From: Rubrimonas cliftonensis
GTDB lineage: Bacteria; Pseudomonadota; Alphaproteobacteria; Rhodobacterales; Rhodobacteraceae
DNA: 64,000 nt
NCBI RefSeq assembly: GCF_900107585.1
Contig: NZ_FNQM01000001.1
Coordinates: 124,001 to 188,000, forward strand
Direction: 5' to 3'
In this document: one piece after another, positions 50,451 through 57,584 of the stretch
How positions within the stretch are numbered: the first letter of the stretch is position 1
Layout: every line of letters starts with the position of its first letter
Program-made: the position numbers and the translations under genes
The notes under the pieces: generated by a model
Told to the model about the DNA's origin: nothing
Databases searched by the model: none
Seen by the model: the letters and a program-made list of their open reading frames with translations, nothing else

Positions 50451-50487
50451 TATAATCGCCCGCGCATGTCGGTCCCGGAACTGGGAC
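50451..50487 (+). promoter_or_regulatory. Candidate promoter -10 box and palindrome before the sugar ABC operon
   Basis: A perfect TATAAT lies at 50451-50456 in very GC-rich DNA, 107 nt before the binding-protein start. No good -35 box is seen at the usual distance (CATCAA at best). An imperfect palindrome GTCCCGGAACTGGGAC (50472-50487) begins 15 nt downstream of the -10 box, where a repressor would block transcription. The remaining sequence up to 50562 shows no other clear element. Confidence 0.5.
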
Positions 50488-50562
50488 ACCAGTCGCCATG
50501 CGGGGCCGCGCGCTCACGCCGCAAACGCAGCGCGCGCCGCCGCCAACCGTCGGGAGGACGAC

Positions 50563-51507
50563 ATGACCGCATTCACCGTCAGGACCGCCGCAGCCGCCTG
50601 CGTCGCGGCGGGCTTCGGCTTCGCCGCCTCGGCGCAGGACACGATCCGCGTGGGCATCACGCAGAACAATGTCGGCGTCGACAGCTACCAGACCACCTAC
50701 GAGCAGGCCTTCATCGAGGCCGCCGAAGCCGATCCGGCCGTCGAGGCGGTGGTGCTCGACGCCGGCGGCGACGTGGCGCGCCAGATCGGCCAGATGCGCG
50801 ACCTCATCCAGCAGGATGTCGACGTCATCGTGATCTGGCCGACCAACGGCCAGGCCGTCGTGCCGGTGGTGCGTCAGGCGCATCAGGCGGGCATTCCCGT
50901 CGTCGTCACCAACAGCCAGATCGCGGAGGCGGGTTTCGACTTCATCGCCTCGTTCTCCGGCCCCAACAACATCACGCAGGGGCAGTATTCGGCGCAGATG
51001 ATGTGCGAGGCGCTGAACGGCGAGGGCCAGATCGTGCAGATCAGCGGCCAGCCCGGCTACACCACCGCCATCGAGCGCCAGAAGGGCTTTGAGGACGAAC
51101 TCGCCGCGAGCTGCCCCGGCGTGGAGATCCTCGAGACCCAGCCCGGCGACTGGAACCGCGAGAAGTCGCAGCGCGTTATGGAGAACTTCCTCACCAAATA
51201 CGACGACATCGACGGCGTCTATTCCGGCGACGACAACATGGGCGTCGGCGCGCTGAACGCCGCCAAGGCCGCGGGGCGCGACGGCATCGCCTTCATCGGC
51301 GCCACCAACTTCGCCGTCGGCTACGAGGCGATGGGCCGCGGCGAGTACTGGGGCTCGGTCTATCAGTCCCCGGTCGAGGACGCCAAGAACGCGCTCGCCA
51401 CGGCCAAGGCCGTCGCGCAGGGCGAGGACGTGCCGTTCCTCAACTACTTCGACACGCCGAAGATCACGCAGTCCAACATGGACGAGTTCTCCAAGCCGGT
51501 GTTCTGA
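50563..51507 (+). CDS. Ribose-type ABC transporter substrate-binding protein
   Basis: A 314-residue periplasmic binding protein of the RbsB/type I fold with a signal peptide ending SAQD. IRVGITQNNVGVDSYQTTYEQAFIEAAEADPAV is the typical N-terminus. QMRDLIQQDVDVIVIWPTNGQAVVPVVRQAHQAGIPVV marks the first lobe. GPNNITQGQYSAQMMCEAL and VYSGDDNMGVGALNAAKAAGR lie in the second. It is the first gene of a nine-gene operon with its two permeases and ATPase. The ligand is probably a sugar or polyol but is not determined. A stem-loop follows the stop. Confidence 0.9.
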   Translation: MTAFTVRTAAAACVAAGFGFAASAQDTIRVGITQNNVGVDSYQTTYEQAFIEAAEADPAVEAVVLDAGGDVARQIGQMRDLIQQDVDVIVIWPTNGQAVVPVVRQAHQAGIPVVVTNSQIAEAGFDFIASFSGPNNITQGQYSAQMMCEALNGEGQIVQISGQPGYTTAIERQKGFEDELAASCPGVEILETQPGDWNREKSQRVMENFLTKYDDIDGVYSGDDNMGVGALNAAKAAGRDGIAFIGATNFAVGYEAMGRGEYWGSVYQSPVEDAKNALATAKAVAQGEDVPFLNYFDTPKITQSNMDEFSKPVF

Positions 51508-51525
51508 GCCGCGCCGCGACAACCC

Positions 51526-51548
51526 GCGCCGGGCGGGTCGCCCGGCGC
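51526..51548 (+). terminator. Intercistronic stem-loop after the binding-protein gene
   Basis: GCGCCGGGCG-GGT-CGCCCGGCGC is a perfect 10-bp stem with a 3-nt loop, 18 nt after the stop of the binding-protein gene and 22 nt before the next start. There is no U-tract, so it is more likely an mRNA-stabilising or partial attenuation element than a full terminator, as known after malE in E. coli. Confidence 0.65.
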
Positions 51549-51570
51549 CGCTGACAAGGAGAACGCCGAC

Positions 51571-52365
51571 ATGGCACGCATGACTGGCAGGAACGCGATC
51601 GTCACCGGCGCAGGCCGCGGCATCGGCATGGCCATCGCCGACGCCCTGCTGCGCGAAGGCGCCAACGTCTGCTACGCCGACCTCAACCCCGAGGTCGAGC
51701 AGGTCGCCGAGAGCGCCGCGCAGCGCGCCAACGGCGCCCCCGGCCGCGCCATCGCCTGCACCGTGGACGTGACCGAGCGGGCGCAGGTGCGCAAGATGAT
51801 CGATCGAACCGTGACCGAGTTCGGCTCGCTCGACGTCAAGTTCAACAACGCCGGCGTCAACAAGCCGATGAACTTCCTCGACGTCACCGAGGAGAACTGG
51901 GACTTCATCATGCGGATCAACGGCCTCGGCGTGCTGATCGGCTGCCAGGAGGCCGCGCGCCAGATGATCGACCAGGGCAATGGCGGCAAGATCGTCAACA
52001 CCTGCTCGATCGCCAGCCGGCAGGGCTTCGACAACGTGGCGCCCTACTGCGCCTCGAAGTTCGCCGTGCTGTCGTTGACCCAGAGCGCCGCGCGCGACCT
52101 CGCCAAACACAGGATCACCGTAAACGGCTTCGCGCCCGGCGTCGTCCACACCGAACTCTGGAAGCAGCTCGACCGCGACCTGATGGACATCGGCGCCTCC
52201 GAGCGCCCCGGTCAGGCGATCGAGGAGTTCAGCGAGGGCATTCTCGTCGGCCGCGTCGCCACCGCCGAGGACATCACCGGCACGACGACCTTCCTCGCGT
52301 CGTCCGACAGCGATTACATGACGGGACAGTGCGTGATGATCGACGGGGGCATGATCCTCGTCTGA
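51571..52365 (+). CDS. SDR-family oxidoreductase
   Basis: A 264-residue NAD(P)-dependent short-chain dehydrogenase. The cofactor motif is TGAGRGIGMAIADALL. NNAGVNKPMNF, the catalytic Ser in TCSIASRQG and Tyr-Lys in YCASKFA are present. GQCVMIDGGMILV closes the protein. An Asp in CYADLN after strand 2 suggests NAD rather than NADP. The closest general type is sorbitol/L-iditol or 2,3-butanediol dehydrogenase. Its place between the binding protein and permease genes suggests that it oxidises the imported sugar or polyol. Confidence 0.85.
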   Translation: MARMTGRNAIVTGAGRGIGMAIADALLREGANVCYADLNPEVEQVAESAAQRANGAPGRAIACTVDVTERAQVRKMIDRTVTEFGSLDVKFNNAGVNKPMNFLDVTEENWDFIMRINGLGVLIGCQEAARQMIDQGNGGKIVNTCSIASRQGFDNVAPYCASKFAVLSLTQSAARDLAKHRITVNGFAPGVVHTELWKQLDRDLMDIGASERPGQAIEEFSEGILVGRVATAEDITGTTTFLASSDSDYMTGQCVMIDGGMILV

Positions 52366-52372
52366 CGACGGC

Positions 52373-52391
52373 GCGGCCCGCAGCGGGCCGC
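52373..52391 (+). terminator. Second intercistronic stem-loop after the SDR gene
   Basis: GCGGCCCG-CAG-CGGGCCGC is a perfect 8-bp stem with a 3-nt loop, 7 nt after the SDR stop and about 70 nt before the permease start. No U-tract follows. Together with 51526-51548 it sets off the first two genes of the operon from the membrane components, which are usually made in smaller amounts. Confidence 0.6.
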
Positions 52392-52459
52392 CGCCGCCCC
52401 AGAGACGCCGGCGCGAGACCGGCGCGGGGATGGGCCATGGGCTTGGGAGGAGCACGGAA

Positions 52460-53476
52460 ATGACCAAACTGGACATCCAGTCCGGTCAGGCGGCGCCGCG
52501 CCTCGGCGTCCCCGACCGCGACGCGCTGCGCGAGACGCTGCAGAAACAGGGTATCCTGATCGCCTTCGCGCTGTTTCTCGTCGGCTTCTCGCTGATGTCG
52601 GACCGTTTCGCGAGCTGGGACAACGTCTCCACCGTGTTCCGGCAGGTCTCGATCATCGGGACCATGGCGCTGGGGGTGACGGTGGTGGTGATCACCGGCA
52701 ACCTTGACCTCTCCGTTGGCTCGCTGCTCTCCTTCGCGACCGTGCTGGTGGTGGACCTGCACGACCAGATCGGCCCGGCGCCGGCGATCCTCGTGATGTT
52801 CGCCGCGACGCTGCTCATCGGCTGCGTCAACGGGCTGCTGGTCGGCTATGGCCGGCTCAACTCGCTGATCGTGACGCTGGGGATGCTGTCAGCGATCCAG
52901 GGCCTGACGCTGATCTACAGCGGCGGGCAGAACGTCGACATCGCCGATCAGGAGGGGACGTGGTTCGCCGTCTTCGGCCGCGGCTTCCTGCTCGGTCTCG
53001 CCGTGCCGACGCTGATCTTCCTCGGCCTCGCGGTAGCCTTCCACGTCATGCTGACGCGCACGAGTTTCGGCCGCCGGGTGTTCGCCGTCGGCGGCAACCC
53101 GACCGCCTCGGCCTTCTCGGGCGTGCGGCGGGCGCGGGTGGTGTTCTCGGCCTATGTGCTGTCAGCCTTCACCACCGCCTGCGCGGCGGTGATCCTCGGC
53201 AGCCGGGTGATGGGCAGCCAGAACAACGTGGGCCAAGGCTATGAGTTGCTGGTGCTTTCGGGGGTGATCCTCGGCGGCGCCTCGCTGCTCGGCGGCTCGG
53301 GTTCGATCCCCAAGACGGTGATCGGCGTGCTGATCTTGGGCTTCATCCAGAACGGCCTGCTGCTGATGGGCTATCCCTACTACGCGCAGTGGCTGGTGAC
53401 GTGGGTGGTGATCATCCTCGCCGTCTGGCTCGACGTCGCCTCCAAGCGCGGCGCCTTCTTCACCCGCACGAGCTGA
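52460..53476 (+). CDS. Ribose-type ABC transporter permease (first)
   Basis: A 338-residue RbsC-type inner-membrane permease. The ATG at 52460 (MTKLDIQSGQAAPRLG) has GGGAGG about 9 nt upstream; an earlier in-frame ATG at 52430 lies 5' of that site. About eight to ten hydrophobic helices are evident. The family segments are VTVVVITGNLDLSVGSLLSFATVLVV, GYGRLNSLIVTLGMLSAIQGLTLIYSGG, FAVGGNPTASAFSGVRRARV and GVILGGASLLGGSGSIPKTVIGVLILGFIQNGLLLMG. A second, different permease follows, so the two probably form a heterodimer. Confidence 0.9.
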   Translation: MTKLDIQSGQAAPRLGVPDRDALRETLQKQGILIAFALFLVGFSLMSDRFASWDNVSTVFRQVSIIGTMALGVTVVVITGNLDLSVGSLLSFATVLVVDLHDQIGPAPAILVMFAATLLIGCVNGLLVGYGRLNSLIVTLGMLSAIQGLTLIYSGGQNVDIADQEGTWFAVFGRGFLLGLAVPTLIFLGLAVAFHVMLTRTSFGRRVFAVGGNPTASAFSGVRRARVVFSAYVLSAFTTACAAVILGSRVMGSQNNVGQGYELLVLSGVILGGASLLGGSGSIPKTVIGVLILGFIQNGLLLMGYPYYAQWLVTWVVIILAVWLDVASKRGAFFTRTS

Positions 53477-53489
53477 GGAGGACGCTCCG

Positions 53490-54452
53490 ATGGCCGACAC
53501 GCTCGCAAGCCTTCGCCGCTACATGGTGATCCCGCCGATCTGGCTGTTCCTGCTGGCCTGCGTCGCGTTCTTCTCCGTGCTGACGGATGATTTTCTCGCG
53601 CCGGGCAACTTCACCAACATCCTGATCCAGACGTCCACTATCGGCATCATCGCGCTGGGGATGACCGTGGTGATGATCAACGGCAACATCGACCTCAGCG
53701 TCGGCGCTGTGGTCGCGCTCGCCGCGAGCCTCTCGGTGGGCCTGCAGGACCAGCTTGGCACGCTGCCCGCCGTCGTCGTGGGCCTCGGCTCCGGCGTAGC
53801 GCTGGGCCTGCTGAACGGGATGATCGTCTGGAAGACCGGGGTGGACGCCTTCATCGTCACGCTCGGCGCGATGATCGGCGTGCGCGGGCTGGTGTTCATC
53901 TACACCGGCGAGCAGTCCTTCTTCGCGATGGACTTCGCCTATTCCGACTTCGGCATGTCCACTATCGCCGGGCTGCCGACGCTGGCGGCGATCTTCCTCG
54001 TCTTCGCGGCGATCATGCACTGGGTGATGACCGCCACGGTCCATGGCCGCAACGCCTACGCCGTGGGCGGCAACCGCGAGGCCGCCGAGCACGCCGGGGT
54101 GCGGGTGGGCCGCCACATGGTGATCAACTTCATGCTGGTCGGCTTCTGCGCCGCGCTCGCCGGCGTCACGCTCAGCACGCAGATGGGGGCCTCGACGCCC
54201 AATCTCGGCCGCGACTACGAGCTGTGGACCATCACCGCCGTCGTGCTGGGCGGCACCAAGCTCGCCGGCGGCGCGGGTTCGATCCTCGGCACGCTGGGCG
54301 GCGTGCTGACCATCGGCGTGCTGCGCAACGGCATGAACCTGATGCAGGTGCCGGCCTTCTACGTTCTGGTCGTGATGGGCGTGATCCTGATCGCGGTGCT
54401 GTTCATCGACGCGCGGGTGAACCGCCGCGGGGCAGGGGAGCTGAGACTATGA
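53490..54452 (+). CDS. Ribose-type ABC transporter permease (second)
   Basis: A 320-residue RbsC-type permease, 13 nt after the first. It has the same family markers but clearly diverged sequence: LGMTVVMINGNIDLSVGAVVALAASLSVG, VWKTGVDAFIVTLGAMIGVRGLVFIYTGE, YAVGGNREAAEHAGVRVGRHMVINF, and VVLGGTKLAGGAGSILGTLGGVLTIGVLRNGMNLMQ. The stop overlaps the ATPase start by 4 nt. Two distinct permeases are seen in some CUT2 systems, for example for autoinducer-2 or rhamnose. Confidence 0.9.
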   Translation: MADTLASLRRYMVIPPIWLFLLACVAFFSVLTDDFLAPGNFTNILIQTSTIGIIALGMTVVMINGNIDLSVGAVVALAASLSVGLQDQLGTLPAVVVGLGSGVALGLLNGMIVWKTGVDAFIVTLGAMIGVRGLVFIYTGEQSFFAMDFAYSDFGMSTIAGLPTLAAIFLVFAAIMHWVMTATVHGRNAYAVGGNREAAEHAGVRVGRHMVINFMLVGFCAALAGVTLSTQMGASTPNLGRDYELWTITAVVLGGTKLAGGAGSILGTLGGVLTIGVLRNGMNLMQVPAFYVLVVMGVILIAVLFIDARVNRRGAGELRL

Positions 54453-55984
54453 GCCGGGTCGCGCACCACACCGCCGAAGAACTTGCGGACCTCAAGCACC
54501 GTGCGCCGCTCCTGCGCCTGGACGGCGTCACGAAAACCTTCCCCGGCGTGAAGGCGCTCGACGATGTGAGCTTCGACGTGCGCCATGGCGAGGTCCATGC
54601 GCTGCTCGGCGAGAACGGGGCCGGCAAGTCGACGCTGATGAAGGTGCTTGCGGGCGTGCACCGCGCCAATTCGGGGACGATCCACCTCAACGGCGAGCCC
54701 GTCGAGGTGAACTCGCCGCTGGAGGCGAAGGCCCGCGGCATCGTCCTCGTCCACCAGGAGCTGTCCCTCGCCCCGGAACTGAGCGTGGCGGAAAACATCT
54801 TCCTCGGCTCGCTGCCGACCAAGCGCTTTGGGCTGGTGAGCTGGAAGCGCCTCAACGCCGCCGCCACCCACATCCTCGACCGCCTTGGCGTGAAGTTCGA
54901 GAGCTACGACCGCGTCGGCGACCTCTCCATCGCCAATCAGCAGATGGTGGAGATCGCCCGCGCGCTCGTCTTTACCCCCAAGGTCGTGGTGTTCGACGAG
55001 CCCACCGCCTCGCTGACCGACGCCGAGAAGGTGGTGCTGTTCGACGTCATCGCCGGGCTGAAGAAGGAGGGGACCGGGATAGTCTACATCTCGCACCGCA
55101 TGGACGAGATCTTCACGCTGTCGGACCGCATCACCGTCCTGCGCGACGGCCAGACCCGCGGCACCCTGAACACGCGCGACACCGACGAGGACGGCGTGAC
55201 CCGGCTGATGATCGGCCGCAGCCTCGACAAGTCCGCCCGCAAGGCCGCGCCCGAGCCCGGCCCCGTGGCGCTTGAGGTCAAGGGCCTCTCCTGCGGAGAC
55301 CTGTTCCGCGACATCTCCTTCTCCCTGCGCCGGGGCGAGGTGGTCGGCATGTACGGCCTTGTCGGCGCCGGCCGCACCGAGATCGCGGAGACGATCTTCG
55401 GCCTGCGCGCGAAGGATGGCGGCGAGATCCGCATCGACGGCGCGCCGGTGGACATCTCCGGCCCGCCCGACGCGATCCGCCACGGCGTCGCGCTGGCGCC
55501 GGAGAGCCGCAAGGAGCAGGGCCTCGTGCTCGGCATGAACTGCCGCGACAACATGAGCCTGTCGCAGCTCGACGCGGTGTCGCGCGGCGGCTGGCTCGAC
55601 CGCGGCGCCGAACAGGCGATCTATGACGAGTACGCCGGGCGCCTTTCGCTGAAGGCGCCGAGCTGGCGCACGCCGGTGCGCAACCTCTCCGGCGGCAACC
55701 AGCAGAAGGTGGTCCTCGGCAAGTGGCTCGGCGTGAAGCCGCGCGTGCTGATCGTGGACGAGCCTACGCGCGGCATCGACGTCGGCTCGAAATCCGAGAT
55801 TCACGCCCTGATCCGCCGCCTCGCCGCCGAGGGCATCGCCGTGCTCGTCATCTCCTCGGAAATGCCCGAGGTGCTGGCCGTCTCCGACCGCATCCTCGCG
55901 CTCTACCATGGCCGGCTGGCGCGCGAGTTCGCCGCCGCCGACGTCACCGAGGACGCGCTCGTGCAGGCGATCTCGGGCCTGTGA
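54449..55984 (+). CDS. Ribose-type ABC transporter ATPase (two ATPase domains)
   Basis: A 511-residue RbsA-type ATPase with tandem nucleotide-binding domains. Domain 1 has Walker A GENGAGKSTLMKVLAG, Q-loop VHQELSLAPELSVAENIFLG, SIANQQMVEIARAL in place of a standard signature, and VVFDEPTASLTDAEK. Domain 2 has the usual degenerate Walker A (GLVGAGRTEIAETIFG), the signature LSGGNQQKVVLGKWL and Walker B VLIVDEPTRGIDVGSKSEIH. The ATG overlaps the permease stop, and its own stop overlaps the GTG of the next gene. It is cytoplasmic at the membrane, powering uptake. Confidence 0.92.
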   Translation: MSRVAHHTAEELADLKHRAPLLRLDGVTKTFPGVKALDDVSFDVRHGEVHALLGENGAGKSTLMKVLAGVHRANSGTIHLNGEPVEVNSPLEAKARGIVLVHQELSLAPELSVAENIFLGSLPTKRFGLVSWKRLNAAATHILDRLGVKFESYDRVGDLSIANQQMVEIARALVFTPKVVVFDEPTASLTDAEKVVLFDVIAGLKKEGTGIVYISHRMDEIFTLSDRITVLRDGQTRGTLNTRDTDEDGVTRLMIGRSLDKSARKAAPEPGPVALEVKGLSCGDLFRDISFSLRRGEVVGMYGLVGAGRTEIAETIFGLRAKDGGEIRIDGAPVDISGPPDAIRHGVALAPESRKEQGLVLGMNCRDNMSLSQLDAVSRGGWLDRGAEQAIYDEYAGRLSLKAPSWRTPVRNLSGGNQQKVVLGKWLGVKPRVLIVDEPTRGIDVGSKSEIHALIRRLAAEGIAVLVISSEMPEVLAVSDRILALYHGRLAREFAAADVTEDALVQAISGL

Positions 55985-56883
55985 CGGAGGGCCTGCGCAT
56001 AGGCTTCTGCGGGCTGGGCCGCATGGGGGCGCCGATGGCGGCGAACCTCGCGCGGGCGGGCTTCGCGCTGACGCTCTGGAACCGCACCGGCGCCAAGGCG
56101 GCGGCGCTGGCCGCCGAACTGGGCGCCGAACTGGGCGCCGAGGCGGCGCCGACGCCCGCCGCGCTGGCCGGCGCAAGCGACGTGGTCGTGTCGATGGTGG
56201 CCGACGACGCGGCGTCAGAGGCGCTGCATCTCGGGCGCGACGGCCTTGCGGAGGCCGCGCCGGGGCGGCTTTTCGTCGCCATGTCCACCGTCTCGCCGGC
56301 GCATGTGCGCGCGCTCGGCGCCGAACTGGCGGGGCGCGGCGGCGCGCTGGTCGATGCGCCGGTCTCCGGCTCGGTCGCGGCGGCCGAAGATGCACAGCTC
56401 CTCATCATGGCGGGCGGCGACGCAGGCGACATCGCACGCGCCCGACCGGCTTTGCTGGCGATGGGCCGCGCCGTGCGCGAGACCGGACCGCTTGGCTCGG
56501 CGGCGCACATGAAGATCGTCGTCAACTGCCTGATCCACGGCCTCAACCAGACGCTCGCGGAGGCGCTCACGCTGGCGGAGGCCGGCGGCGTCGACGCCCC
56601 CGCCGCCTACGCCGTCATCGAGGACAGCGCCGCCGCCGCGCCGATGCTGCGCTACCGCAAGCCGCAGTATCTCGACGGCGAGGCCTCGCCGGTCAGCTTC
56701 GCGCTCGGCCTCGCGGCGAAGGACATGGCGCTGGCTCTGGCGCTGGCGCGCGAGGGCGGCGTCGCCATGCCGCAAGCCGAGATCACCCATGCGCTGCTCG
56801 CCCGCGCCGAGGCCGCCGGGCTCGGCGCGGCGGACATGGCGGCGATGTTGCGGTTCATGCGCGAAGGAGGCGCTGCGCAATGA
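55981..56883 (+). CDS. NAD-binding dehydrogenase of the 3-hydroxyisobutyrate dehydrogenase family
   Basis: A 300-residue beta-hydroxyacid dehydrogenase. It starts with GTG at 55981, overlapping the ATPase stop (GTGA). The Rossmann motif is LRIGFCGLGRMGAPMAANLARAGFALTLWNRT. VDAPVSGSVAAAEDAQLLIMAGGD is the substrate-binding signature. The catalytic lysine is in AAHMKIVVNCLIHGLNQTLAEAL, followed by the C-terminal helical domain. The Arg after strand 2 (WNRT) points to NADP. A small in-frame duplication gives AELGAELGAE. Relatives act on 3-hydroxyisobutyrate, tartronate semialdehyde, gluconate-type acids and L-threonate. It is within the sugar catabolic operon. Confidence 0.87.
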   Translation: MTEGLRIGFCGLGRMGAPMAANLARAGFALTLWNRTGAKAAALAAELGAELGAEAAPTPAALAGASDVVVSMVADDAASEALHLGRDGLAEAAPGRLFVAMSTVSPAHVRALGAELAGRGGALVDAPVSGSVAAAEDAQLLIMAGGDAGDIARARPALLAMGRAVRETGPLGSAAHMKIVVNCLIHGLNQTLAEALTLAEAGGVDAPAAYAVIEDSAAAAPMLRYRKPQYLDGEASPVSFALGLAAKDMALALALAREGGVAMPQAEITHALLARAEAAGLGAADMAAMLRFMREGGAAQ

Positions 56884-57584
56884 AGGCGATGCTTTTTGTC
56901 GGCGGCTGGGAGGGGCACCGCCCCGAGGCGTTCCGCGCCTGGGCCGAGGGTCTGCTCGCGCCTGAGGGCTTCGAGGTCGTCAGCCATGACAGCCTCGCGC
57001 CGCTGGAGGACGCCGAGGCGATGGCCGACGTCGACCTGATCGTGCCGATCTGGTCCTCCGCCCGCTCGGCGCACCGCCCCGAGTTCGGGAACATGACGAA
57101 GCCGCAGGAGGACGGGCTGCTGGCGGCGGTCGCGCGCGGCTGCGGGCTCGCCGGCTGGCACGGCCACATGGGAGACGCCTTCCGCGACCGCCCGACCTAT
57201 CACTTCCTCATCGGCGGCCAGTTCGTCGCCCATCCGCCGGGCTGGCCCGACAACCCCGTGCCGTCGGACGACTTCGTGGACTACGACGTGACCGTTACCC
57301 GGCCCGACCACCCGATCATGGCCGGCATCGACAGCTTCCGCCTGCATTCCGAGCAGTATTACATGCTGGTCGACCCCTCCAACGACGTGCTCGCGACCAC
57401 GACCTTCTCCGGCGAGCATCTGTGGTGGATCGAGGGCGCCCGCATCCCCGTCGTCTGGACGCGGGTGTGGGACCGGGGGCGCGTCTTCTACTGCTCCGTC
57501 GGCCACACGGTCGAGGATCTTGAGACGCCGCAGGTCCGCGAGATCATCCGACGCGGCGCGCGCTGGGCGGCGCGGGCGCTGTGA
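56880..57584 (+). CDS. ThuA-domain protein (trehalose utilisation family)
   Basis: A 234-residue protein of the ThuA family, with a class I glutamine-amidotransferase-like fold. The ATG overlaps the previous stop (ATGA). MLFVGGWEGHRPEAFRAWAEGLL and GCGLAGWHGHMGDAFRDRPTYHFLIGGQFVAHPPG are the family core. HPIMAGIDSFRLHSEQYYMLVDPSNDVLATT and PVVWTRVWDRGRVFYCSVGHTVEDL follow. ThuA of Sinorhizobium contributes to oxidation of disaccharides such as trehalose and sucrose. Here it indicates carbohydrate catabolism, but trehalose itself is not proven. Its stop overlaps the next GTG. Confidence 0.85.
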   Translation: MKAMLFVGGWEGHRPEAFRAWAEGLLAPEGFEVVSHDSLAPLEDAEAMADVDLIVPIWSSARSAHRPEFGNMTKPQEDGLLAAVARGCGLAGWHGHMGDAFRDRPTYHFLIGGQFVAHPPGWPDNPVPSDDFVDYDVTVTRPDHPIMAGIDSFRLHSEQYYMLVDPSNDVLATTTFSGEHLWWIEGARIPVVWTRVWDRGRVFYCSVGHTVEDLETPQVREIIRRGARWAARAL

